Shown: one piece after another, positions 52,649 to 61,700 of the stretch
Numbering within the stretch: position 1 is the stretch's first letter
Layout of the letters: the number at the start of each line of letters is the position of its first letter
DNA from: JAABRU01 sp050180235
GTDB taxonomy: Bacteria; Desulfobacterota; Desulfobacteria; Desulfobacterales; Desulfococcaceae
Assembly: GCA_050180235.1 (NCBI GenBank)
Contig: JBFXEJ010000010.1
Span: 1-64,000, forward strand
Direction: 5' to 3'
Length of the DNA: 64,000 nt
Translations under genes and position numbers: made by a program
Notes under the pieces: model-generated
The model's database searches: none
Seen by the model: the letters and a program-made list of their open reading frames with translations, nothing else
What the model was told of the DNA's origin: nothing

Positions 52649-53551
52649 ATGATTTTTGATTTTTTCACCACACACGACAATCTTCTGATCCGTTACGGAT
52701 TTCTGCCCTGCCCCCGCAGCAGGGGAACTGTGATTTTTCTCAACGGCAGATCCGAATTTATGGAAAAGCATTTTGAAACCGTGCACGAACTGAACCGGCG
52801 GAGATTTGCGGTTTTCAGTCTGGACTGGCGGGGCCAGGGACTTTCTTCCCGGATGCTTGCCAATCCCCACAAAGGTTTTGTTGCCTCATATGAGGACTAT
52901 ATCCGGGATCTGCGGCTGTTTATGACCCGTATTGTCCGGAATGCAGCCGGGGGCAGTCCCCTGATATTCCTCTGCCATTCAATGGGCGGTCATATAGGAT
53001 TCCGGTATCTGCATGATTTTCCGGGTGAAATCACCTGCGCTGTTCAGGTATCCCCCATGTTTGAAATCCGGACATTCCCTTTTCCCCTTATATTTTCAAA
53101 ATGGCTGACCCTTACTGCGGTAAGGCGTGGATATGCCCATGCCTATGCTCTGACCCAGAAGAATTTCCGGCCCCCGGACAGGATAAATTTCCGATGGAAC
53201 CCTCTTACACAGGATTTTGAAAGATTCATGGATGAAAAAAGGGCAGTGGATAAAAATCCGCGACTGGCCCTGGGAGGTGTAACCTATGGCTGGCTGCAGG
53301 CCACATTTGATTCTGCGGATATTCTCATGTCACCCGGATACGGCAAACAGGTTCAGACACCGGTGCTGATACTTAGTGCAGAGCGGGACAGGGTGGTTTC
53401 CGTGCATGCGCAGAAAAAATTCTGCACGGCTCTTCCCCAATGCCGCTTCAAAATGATTTCAGGATCATATCATGAAATACTCAAAGAAAGGGAACCGATC
53501 AGGGCAGCATTCTGGGCAGAGTTTGACTGTTTTGTTTATGAAAAAACTTGA
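52649..53551 (+). CDS. Alpha/beta hydrolase, lysophospholipase-like
   Basis: A 300-aa serine hydrolase of the PldB/monoacylglycerol lipase type. VIFLNGRSEFMEKH is the oxyanion and lid entry, LDWRGQGLSSRM the DWRGxG loop, LCHSMGGHIG has Ser111, LSAERDRVVS the Asp, and SGSYHEILKE the His. No signal peptide, so it acts in the cytoplasm or at the inner membrane. The ATG has no RBS; a heptamer repeat abuts it. Followed by a hairpin at 53604. Confidence 0.85.
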   Translation: MIFDFFTTHDNLLIRYGFLPCPRSRGTVIFLNGRSEFMEKHFETVHELNRRRFAVFSLDWRGQGLSSRMLANPHKGFVASYEDYIRDLRLFMTRIVRNAAGGSPLIFLCHSMGGHIGFRYLHDFPGEITCAVQVSPMFEIRTFPFPLIFSKWLTLTAVRRGYAHAYALTQKNFRPPDRINFRWNPLTQDFERFMDEKRAVDKNPRLALGGVTYGWLQATFDSADILMSPGYGKQVQTPVLILSAERDRVVSVHAQKKFCTALPQCRFKMISGSYHEILKEREPIRAAFWAEFDCFVYEKT

Positions 53552-53603
53552 TGTTTGTATAATTTTTGTCATATAACGAGCTATGGATAAATATCTTCAT
53601 GAA

Positions 53604-53631
53604 GAAGTGCGGAAAATGATTTTTGCACTTC
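53604..53631 (+). terminator. Hairpin after lipase-like gene
   Basis: GAAGTGC pairs with GCACTTC, and the inner AAAA/TTTT extend the stem; GGCTTTTGG follows. A modest rho-independent terminator candidate. Confidence 0.4.
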
Positions 53632-53667
53632 GGCTTTTGGATAAATCATAAAAAAGGAGCGAGACCG

Positions 53668-54567
53668 ATGGCAAAGAAAAGTGAGATGGATATTCTGGAC
53701 TCTGATGGGAGAAAACCGGCAAAACCCGCATCCGGCAAAAGCAGTCTGCTGACCGTTATTACGCTTCTGTGGCTGGCCGGACTGACGGCCTTTGTTTTTA
53801 TGATGCTGAAACAGCCGCAGGACAGCGGGCTGGAAAGCAGGGTTGCAAAACTGGAAACCAAAGCCGCTGCCGTGGGAGGGAAAATCAAAAAACCCGGGGC
53901 TGAAAATGTGGAAAATGCCAGGGGCGGCATGGAAAGCGGTGCGGTCGGAATTGCCGGTACCGGCGGAGCGGATGCCACGCAGATTGCCGGACTGGAGCAG
54001 CGTCTCAGTCAACTGGAAAAAAATCTGGCCGGACTGAGTGCTACCGGTGTGAAGGACGGGACTTCAGCAGCGGGAACTCCGGCATCTGTGACAGCCACTG
54101 ATGCCGCATCCATCCCCTCATCTGCGGCGTATGATGAGATAAAGAGCAAAGTGGATGAGCTGGAGGCAAAACTGCTGGCCTGTGACGCGTGTGCAGAAAA
54201 ACCTGTGGCCAAAGCAGCAGTTACGGAAAAAAAACCGGAACCGAAAAAGGCTGTGGCCCGTGCCAAAAAGAAAGCCAAACCCAGGGTGAGAACAGCCCGC
54301 CGCTCCCCGCCTGCTTATAAGGCTCCGGCTCCGGTCGCTGCAGCACAGCAGGCAGTACAGGCGCCCCAGATGGGGAACTATGAGCATTATGATACGGTCT
54401 ATGACATTTCCATGAAAGTCGGCCCCATGTATGGCCATACCGATGGAGACTCCATCGGTTACAGCCGCATGGCTCCGGGAGCGGCTGTTCATCCCACAAG
54501 CAATCCGACTCCGGACTCCTCTTTTGCAGGGACTTCCACCTATTACAACAAAGGGCTTTTTGAGTAA
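53668..54567 (+). CDS. Inner-membrane anchored coiled-coil protein, hypothetical
   Basis: A 299-aa protein: short cytoplasmic start, one transmembrane helix (~24-48, SLLTVITLLWLAGLTAFVF), then coiled-coil pieces (LESRVAKLETKAAAV, LEQRLSQLEKNLAGL, IKSKVDELEAKLLACDA), and a Lys/Ala/Pro-rich spacer (EKKPEPKKAVARAKKKAKPR). The end is a Tyr/Gly/Met region (MKVGPMYGHTDGDSIGYSRM). GGAG precedes the ATG. TonB-like or periplasmic spanning layout, but no known family; role unknown. Confidence 0.7.
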   Translation: MAKKSEMDILDSDGRKPAKPASGKSSLLTVITLLWLAGLTAFVFMMLKQPQDSGLESRVAKLETKAAAVGGKIKKPGAENVENARGGMESGAVGIAGTGGADATQIAGLEQRLSQLEKNLAGLSATGVKDGTSAAGTPASVTATDAASIPSSAAYDEIKSKVDELEAKLLACDACAEKPVAKAAVTEKKPEPKKAVARAKKKAKPRVRTARRSPPAYKAPAPVAAAQQAVQAPQMGNYEHYDTVYDISMKVGPMYGHTDGDSIGYSRMAPGAAVHPTSNPTPDSSFAGTSTYYNKGLFE

Positions 54568-54940
54568 TTTAATAATGTTACGCTCAACAGCCATAGTGAT
54601 GAAAGCCGGTACCGGGAATATGCTGAAATTACCGGATTCAGGCTTTTGCCGTACTGACTGGTGGAAAGAGCAATTTTCTGAACTTTGAAAAAGCCGTATG
54701 ACATCTGTGGGTAATTCCTGTTCCGGATGGACAGATGACAGCAGATTTTTCCTTTACTTTTGCCTGTTTTTTGCGGTGAACAGGCAAAAATTTTTTTTCC
54801 GTCCACGTCATTTTTTTGTGTAATAACAATTCTCCATTGATTTGATACAATTAAAAAAATCTCCTCCTGAAAGGGGGCAGGGGGGTGTGTCTTTTCCCTA
54901 TTGCCGGACACAGCCCTTTGTCCCCTCTCAGGAGGGGAAT
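54568..54940. other. Gene-free region with decayed repeats
   Basis: Contains a stretch related to the region near 28405-28520 (TTACCGGATTCAGGCTTTTG), an end of family A (AACAATTCTCCATTGATTTG at 54828-54847) and a GC-rich inverted pair CTCCTCCTGAAAGGGGG / CCCCTCTCAGGAGGGG. No gene or promoter is evident. Confidence 0.5.
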
Positions 54941-55095
54941 AAGGTGATTTCCATGAAAAAATGTACCATATTGTAGGGTGGGCACGTTGTAGGGTGGGCA
55001 CGGCTTTTTGTGCCCGCCGTCATGCTGAAAAGGTGGGCACAAAAAGCCGTGCCCACCCTACGAAAAACGGTATAATCTTTAATGGAAATCACCTA
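54941..55095. mobile_element. MITE-like element with GTAGGGTGGGCACGG palindrome
   Basis: Ends AAGGTGATTTCCAT and ATGGAAATCACCT are inverted repeats close to the family B ends; TAA lies at both borders. Inside, a 30-bp arm starting GTAGGGTGGGCACGGCTTTT (54989) is inverted at 55032-55061, and GTAGGGTGGGCACG also occurs once more in tandem before it. Confidence 0.75.
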
Positions 55096-55177
55096 AGAGA
55101 ACTTAACAGCCCTGCCTCTCAGGAGGGGAACATCAGACTTTTTCATAAGTATCTTTTCAATGGCGAATTGGTATAAC

Positions 55178-55309
55178 AATGGTTCGGTAAAAAATTTCTG
55201 CTTTAATAATTTCAGGAGGTTATAATTTCCTGTCTGAAAATTGGTATTTAATGATTTCAGAAGGTTATATTTTTACAGATTGAAAATCAGAAAAAATTAC
55301 CGAACCATT
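55178..55309. mobile_element. MITE, family G, 13-bp inverted ends and 8-bp duplication
   Basis: A 132-bp element with perfect terminal repeats AATGGTTCGGTAA (55178-55190) and TTACCGAACCATT (55297-55309). Direct repeats GGTATAAC at 55170-55177 and 55310-55317 are exact. The target is the end of a family A element (AATGGCGAATTGGTATAAC). Two diverged ~40-bp direct repeats (TTTCAGGAGGTTATA, TTTCAGAAGGTTATA) lie inside. Confidence 0.9.
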
Positions 55310-55469
55310 GGTATAACTGCAAAGATTCTCAAAGCAAGGCGCAAAATTTCCGCAAAGACAGATGCTGCAGTTTGCGGTCTTTGTGTTTTTCCCGCTCTCT
55401 TTGCGGTTATTTTTTTTCAATGCGGAAAATCCAACTGTGCAAATCCCGTATGGAATGAAAATTAAATAA

Positions 55470-55605
55470 CTGATGTTACGCAGACTTTTCAAAAATCAGG
55501 CAGTTATCCGCTTTGCCCGTCATTCCGGCGAAAGCCGGAATCCAGTAATATCAGCCGGTTCAGGATACCGGCTTTCGCCGGTATGACGATTCGGCGTAAC
55601 ATCAG
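55470..55605. mobile_element. MITE, family C (intact copy), 8-bp duplication
   Basis: 136 bp; ends CTGATGTTACGC and GCGTAACATCAG; direct repeats TTAAATAA at 55462-55469 and 55606-55613 are exact. The core has CGTCATTCCGGCGAAAGCCGG and its inverse GCTTTCGCCGGTATGACG. It gives the unoccupied version of the site hit by the element at 48545. Confidence 0.9.
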
Positions 55606-55710
55606 TTAAATAAGTTGTGCAGATCGTAGGGGTAAGCCCCTGCGCTTACCCCGGCACATGGAATGCAGAAGGTATAACATTCCTGATCCACAAAGAAAGG
55701 TAGGTGAGGT

Positions 55711-56490
55711 ATGCCCCGTGCCGTATATGCACTGAAAAGAGAGGGAACCGGGGACAGAGTGTCTGTTCCTGTGAGAAAAAAGAGGATTGTGTATCCGGAC
55801 AGTGACGGGAAGCCCATGGCCGACAATACAAAGCAGTTCAACTGGATAGTGAGGATCAAGGTGGGTCTGGAGGTGCTGTTTGCGGATCGTGCGGATGTGT
55901 TTGTGGCCGGGGATCTGCTGTGGTACCCTGTTGAGGGGGACAATAAGATCCGTATGGCACCTGATGCCCTGGTGGTTTTTGGGCGTCCAAAAGGGGACAG
56001 GGGTTCTTACCGCCAGTGGGAGGAGGGCGGAACAGCTCCGCATACCGTGTTTGAGATTCTGTCTCCTGGCAACACGAAAAGGGAGATGGCGCACAAACTG
56101 TCCTTTTACGAAAAATACGGTGTGAAGGAATATTATGAGTATGATCCGGACAGGATTGTGCTGAAGGGATGGGTCAGATCCGGGAACCGCCTTGAACCCA
56201 TAGGGAATATGCAGGGATGGGTCAGTCCCGGTCTGGGTATCCGTTTTGAACCCGATGCTGATGATCTGCATATTTTCCGTCCGGACGGCCGGGAAATTCT
56301 GCGTCCCGAGGAGGCGGAGGGCAGGGCTGAAAAAGCTGAAAAGCGGGCAGAAAAGGCAGAAAGGGAAAAAAAGCAGGCCGAAAGGGAGAAAAAACAGGCT
56401 GAAGCAAGGGCGGAGAAGGAACGTCAGTGTGCAGAGATGCTGTCCGCAAAACTCAGGGAACTGGGCATAAATCTGACACCCGGCATCTGA
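55711..56490 (+). CDS. Uma2-family (DUF820) putative endonuclease with coiled-coil tail
   Basis: A 259-aa protein. The PD-(D/E)XK elements are MAPDALVVFG (Asp) and VFEILSPGNTKREMAHKLSFY (Glu, with the EILSPxNT signature), then the YEKYGVKEYYEYDP segment typical of Uma2 proteins. Residues ~200-250 are a charged coiled coil of EKAEKRAEKAE type. Function of the family is unclear; it is common in cyanobacteria and filamentous bacteria. A GGGGTAAG/CTTACCCC hairpin (55629-55652) lies upstream. Confidence 0.85.
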   Translation: MPRAVYALKREGTGDRVSVPVRKKRIVYPDSDGKPMADNTKQFNWIVRIKVGLEVLFADRADVFVAGDLLWYPVEGDNKIRMAPDALVVFGRPKGDRGSYRQWEEGGTAPHTVFEILSPGNTKREMAHKLSFYEKYGVKEYYEYDPDRIVLKGWVRSGNRLEPIGNMQGWVSPGLGIRFEPDADDLHIFRPDGREILRPEEAEGRAEKAEKRAEKAEREKKQAEREKKQAEARAEKERQCAEMLSAKLRELGINLTPGI

Positions 56491-56518
56491 CACCGTTTTT
56501 TCATAATATTAAAAAATA

Positions 56519-56547
56519 TTGACAAATTGAGGGAAAGCAGATAAAAC
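56519..56547 (+). promoter_or_regulatory. Candidate sigma-70 promoter for the TolC gene
   Basis: TTGACA (56519-56524) and TAAAAC (56542-56547) are spaced by 17 bases, about 80 bp before the start at 56626. The -35 is perfect, the -10 matches at four of six positions. Confidence 0.5.
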
Positions 56548-56625
56548 CTGCACAGTCATAAACAGATTGCTGCGGGGAAATGGCAATTCTTCTGAAATAT
56601 CAGAGATAGGCGGGAAGAGGATATA

Positions 56626-58269
56626 TTGATGATCAAAAAAATGATTGGGGTTGTGCTGATTTTCGGCTGTATCGCTGTTTTTGGCGGATGTGCATCTCTG
56701 TATCAGGTGGATATGGAGAAACAGCGTCAGGCAAACCTGAAAGAGGATTTGGATTTGCTGCAGATCAGAAAGACCATGTCCTTTCCGGGGCCCCTTACGC
56801 TAAGTGAGATTGTACGGGTGGGTCTGGAAAACAATCTGGATATGCGCATCAGCAAAATCATGGGCGAAATAGCCGAAGACACATCTCTGGCGGAAAAACT
56901 GAAAATGCTGCCCCGTCTGGATATCAATGGCAATTATTCCCGCAACAGCGAATACAGCCGGAAATGGTATGTGGATCCGGACACAGGAGCGAGAATCCTG
57001 GGCAACACCATTTCCGAGGAAAAAACCAAGAAAACCATAGATGTTTCCCTTTCCTGGAATATTCTGGATTTCGGACTTTCCTATATCCGGGCGCGGCAGG
57101 CAGCCGTGGGTGTGGAAATTCAGCGCATGGAGCGTCTGCGCCAGGCCCAGAAACTGGCTTTGGATATTTCCTCTGCCTTCTGGAAAACCTTTCTGGCTGA
57201 AGATGAACTGGAGCATATCCGGAAGATCGAGGCTGAGGTGGGCATATATAAAGAAAAGGCGGATGAGATGGTGGGTGAGAAACGTCTGGATCCCATAACT
57301 GCCAAAAATATCGAAAAACAGATGGTGGATCTGTCCATAGCCGCAAACAGACTGCAGGCGGACATTTCCGGAACCCGTATCGCTCTGTGCGAACTCATGG
57401 GCGTTCCCCCGACAACCCCCTTCTCCCTGTCCCGCGCGGAATCCTTTCAGACCCATCTGGACAGTCTGCCCAAATCAGAGGATATTGTTCCGGACAGGCT
57501 CGAAGAGATAGCCCTCAGCAACCGGCCGGAACTCTATTCTGCGGATATGCAGGAAAAAATTCAGCAGGATGAAGCCCGTGCAGTTATCGTGTCCATGTTT
57601 CCGGGCATCAGTTTCAATGCATCCTATTTTTATGATGATGACAAATATCTGGTCAACAGTGACTGGACCAATGTGGGTGTCCATTTCGCGGCCAGTCTTC
57701 TGGCATTGCCTTCCAAATACGCGGAATGGAAAGCCAAAGACAAAGCCATAACTATGGTGAAGGTGCAGCGTCTGATGCTCACTGCCGGTATTGTGGCACA
57801 GGTGCATATGGCCCTGCATGACTATCAGATCAAAGAAAAGCAGTTCCGCCTGCATGACCGTTCCTACAGCATCACCGATGATCTGCTGAACATGAGCCGG
57901 GAGCGGCAGAAGGCCGGTTCCCTTGCGGATACAGCCATTACCCAGCGTCTGCTGGAAAGCATGGTCACCAAACTGGAGCGCAACCGAACCCTGGTGGATA
58001 TGCTCAATTCCTATAATATGCTGCTGGTTACACTGGGACTGGATCACGGACGCTGGAGAGAGCCTCTGATTTCAGAGGAAGCGGATGCACCGGTTCTGAA
58101 CCCTGCGGAAAGCGGTTCTGTGACAGGATCGGTTATGGAGGAAGGCAGCACTTCCGCACCCGTAGCATTAGCAGTGAAAAGCGGAAAGGCCGAAGCCTCT
58201 TCACTTTTCACAGACTGGGGCAGTCTGGGAATGCCGGTCAGTGATGTCAGCTTTGCAGACATTCAATGA
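56626..58269 (+). CDS. TolC-family outer-membrane efflux/secretion lipoprotein
   Basis: A 547-aa protein. The signal with lipobox VFGGC (Cys22) makes it a lipoprotein like NodT-type TolC proteins. Two repeated alpha-hairpin halves are visible (~65-280 and ~290-480), with LSEIVRVGLENNLDMRISK and ALSNRPELYSADMQEKIQQD at their starts. The last ~60 residues are a low-complexity tail. It is directly upstream of the giant repeat protein, and no ABC transporter or adaptor is in view; likely the exit channel for type I secretion of it (inference). Confidence 0.85.
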   Translation: MMIKKMIGVVLIFGCIAVFGGCASLYQVDMEKQRQANLKEDLDLLQIRKTMSFPGPLTLSEIVRVGLENNLDMRISKIMGEIAEDTSLAEKLKMLPRLDINGNYSRNSEYSRKWYVDPDTGARILGNTISEEKTKKTIDVSLSWNILDFGLSYIRARQAAVGVEIQRMERLRQAQKLALDISSAFWKTFLAEDELEHIRKIEAEVGIYKEKADEMVGEKRLDPITAKNIEKQMVDLSIAANRLQADISGTRIALCELMGVPPTTPFSLSRAESFQTHLDSLPKSEDIVPDRLEEIALSNRPELYSADMQEKIQQDEARAVIVSMFPGISFNASYFYDDDKYLVNSDWTNVGVHFAASLLALPSKYAEWKAKDKAITMVKVQRLMLTAGIVAQVHMALHDYQIKEKQFRLHDRSYSITDDLLNMSRERQKAGSLADTAITQRLLESMVTKLERNRTLVDMLNSYNMLLVTLGLDHGRWREPLISEEADAPVLNPAESGSVTGSVMEEGSTSAPVALAVKSGKAEASSLFTDWGSLGMPVSDVSFADIQ

Positions 58270-58294
58270 TCTGAGAAAAATCCAGAAAAATCTT

Positions 58295-58397
58295 AGGTGA
58301 TTTCTGAAAATAAATATCCCGGTTCAGTTCACAGGCACAGGGCAAAAGCCGGAAGCTTTTGATACTTTGCTGGTATATTCTTTTCCGGAAATCATCT
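58295..58397 (+). mobile_element. Family B element (copy 3) in the 58270-58761 gap
   Basis: AGGTGATTTCTGAAAATAAA to TTTTCCGGAAATCATCT, the same sequence as at 51286 and, inverted, at 1-87. The rest of the gap holds a small GGCAGTGG...CGCTATCC palindromic piece (58465-58505, family D-like) and AT-rich DNA. Confidence 0.85.
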
Positions 58398-58761
58398 TAT
58401 TGTGGAAAGCGGTATTCAGAAGACAGGCAACTGACCCTGAATACCAAAAATGACATCATTTTTTGGCAGTGGAATTTCAGAATCAACTGATTTGATCCGC
58501 TATCCGTTTTTTTAATCCCAGGGAGTGAATGGATGTTTGTCATAATGGATTTTCCATAATTTTTTTTTATAAAATAATGCTGTCTGAGTGGTAAACCCCG
58601 GTGGGACTGCATGACTGTTCAGAATACCATGCCGGGGCTGAACAGTATCCCGCGGCATTATTGGAGACCCATATTGTCAATTTCAATTTTTTTTCAGGAA
58701 TTTCAAAATAGGCAGTTGTTGTTAAACCGAAACAATTAATCAGGAAGTAAGGAGGTTGTCC

Positions 58762-61700
58762 ATGTTTAAGTTGCTCAGGTTGGAAGACAGGATCGTTCTT
58801 GACGGTGCTGCTCTTACGGATCTGCTGGATGAAATGCACTCACAGGAAGTGCAGGAACAGCAGATGGCTGACGCGGACGCGCAGGCTGATGACGCGCCGG
58901 ATACCACAGATGACATCGGCATTGACACCGATGCCATGCTGTTTCTGGATGATGCCGCTCAGGATGACAGCGGAATCCATGTGCTGGTGCTTTCCTCAGA
59001 TGTAACAGACGGGGATACTTTGGCTGCGGCTGCCAAAGACAATGTTATTGTGGTCAAATATGATCCTGCCAAAACCACTCTGGAGGATCTGTCTGCCATG
59101 ATTAAGGATGCTTTGGACGGCGAACAGGCCGACTCCATCGCGTTTGCCTCCCATTATACCGGGGCCGGCATCATGTCCCTGTCCGGTTCCGAGGCCATGT
59201 CTGCGGATTCACTGGAAAGCAATGCGGATCAGCAGGCATTCTGGAAATCCATCGGTGAGCTGGTTGATGCGGATGGACGCATTGATCTGCTGGCCTGTGA
59301 TGTGGCAGGAAAAGACGGTGGCGGGGAATTTGTCAGTCAGATTGAAAACCTGTCCGGAGTAAACGTGGCAGCCTCTGCGGATGCCACAGGCAATGAGGCA
59401 TACGGCGGAGACTGGGTGCTGGAAACCGACAATGTGGATGTGCAGGCCACCTATTTTGCCGCAGACAGACTTGCGGAATTTGATGAACTGCTGGGAGCCA
59501 CGCCTCCTGTTGTGAATGCGGATGTGGTGGATCGGGTCTATGAATACAATGATGCGCAAACCAATTGGAATTCGGTATTTTTCAAAGTTACCCCCGGTTA
59601 CACGGATGCTGATGATACGGTGCCCGTGCTTCCGGCAGGTGAGTATGCCTTTACAGACACTGACCCGGATGATCAACCTTATACCAGTCCTTCCGGCCAA
59701 CTGAAATACAGCGCGACAAGCAATGCGAGCTGGCTGAAATTCAGCACTTCCGGATGGTATTTTTACGGAAATCCGGGAACCAACATTCCCTCCACAGGCG
59801 GGACAGTCACGGTCACCCTGACAGCCACGGATACTTCCGGCAATACAGCCTTGCAGGACTTTCAGATTATTTTCCAGAATTCTGATACTAGTCTGCCCAA
59901 TGCCACGCTGGCTGTGACACCGGCCACCCTGTATGAGGATGCATCCCCAAATCAGTCCACTGTCACCGTGAATCTGAGCACTGCCGCTCCTGCGGGCGGT
60001 GTCACGGTTTATCTGGGATATTCCGGAACAGTGGTAAGCACGGATTACAGCATGGGCAGCAATATTCTGACCATTGCTTCCGGAGCCACTTCCGCAAGCA
60101 CCACACTGACCATTGCTTCTGATCTCGTAGCCGAAGGCACGGAAACACTGATTATCGCCATCTCCTCCATTGCCGGGGCAAATGAATCCGGCGGCAATCA
60201 GCAGCAGACCGTCACGATTATTGATAATGACGTAACCGGAGTTCCGACAGTGACTCTGGGCATGAGTCCCACCTCGGTGACAGAGGGAAATGCCTCCACC
60301 ATCACGGCCTACCTGAGCAGTGATGCTCCTGCGGGCGGTGTCACGGTTTCCCTGGGATATACCGGCACTTATGAAAACGGTGACTTTACCGCAGCCACCA
60401 GCATTGTCATCGCAGCCGGTACTACATCCAAATCCATCACCTTTCAGTCCAATCAGGACAGTCCGGAAGATGTGGACAATGAGGCCGTGACCGTGAGCAT
60501 GACCGGTGCTGTGGGCGCAAACCTGGGTGCCACAACTTCCGTTAATGCCACCATCATTGACAATGACCTTCCTCCGACCGTTGCCCTGAGCCTGAGCAGC
60601 TCCACCTTTGCGGAAAATGCGGGCACGACAAATCTGGTTGCCACCCTGAGTCAGGCAGCCGGAACCGACGGAGCCACGGTGTATCTGTCTTTTGGAGGCA
60701 CTGCTGTTGCAACGGATTACACAAAGTCAGCCAATGCCATTTATATCGGATCGGGTGCCACCAGCGGCTTTATCACCCTGACCGGAACCTCCGATGCTGT
60801 GGTGGAAGGGAATGAAACCCTTATTATAGATGTGGCCTCTGCCAGCGGAGCCACCGAAGCCACTGCCCAGCAGGTGACAGCCACCATTCTGGATGATGAT
60901 GCGGTTACGGTGTCCCTGGGTGCCAGTTCCCTGAGTTTTGCAGAAGAGGGCGGAACCACTGTCATTACAGCCACTTTGAACCAGACCACAGCCAATCAGG
61001 TTCAGGTCTATCTGGGATTCACGGGAACTGCGGTGGGGACAGACTATACTGCCTCACTAGGAATTATTACGATTGCAGGTGGCACGACCAGCGGTTTCAT
61101 CACACTGACCGGAGCCACTGACACGGTGATTGAAGGACCGGAAACTCTTACGGTGAGCATTTCCAACATCGTAGGCAGCGCATCTATGGGAACCCCGACC
61201 TCAGTAACCACCACCATTCTGGACAATGACACGTCCACAGTCACTTTGGGCATGAGTGCTGCCACAGTTGCTGAAAACGGCGGCATCGCGGTGGTAACGG
61301 CCTATCTGGATCAGCCGGCCGGCGCAGGCGGTGTGACAGTGGATCTGGGATTTGCGGGCACGGCTCTTACCACAGATTATGGTGTGACAGGGGATCCGAT
61401 TTTCATTGCGGCCGGCGCCACCACCGGTTCTGCCACCATCACGGCCACTTCCGATATGCTTGTGGAAGGTGCTGAGACCGTAGATGTCACTATCGCCGGC
61501 ATTACGGGCCCGGCCACCGCAGGCGCAGTCTCTGTCACCACCACCATAGTGGATGATGATGCCGTGTCCGTATCTCTGGGCATCAGCAATACATCCATAG
61601 CGGAAAACGGCGGAACCTCAACCATTACAGCCTATCTGAACAAAGCTGCTTCCGAGACCGTCTCAGTGGTTCTGACCTATGCGGGCGGGGCCACCAGCCC

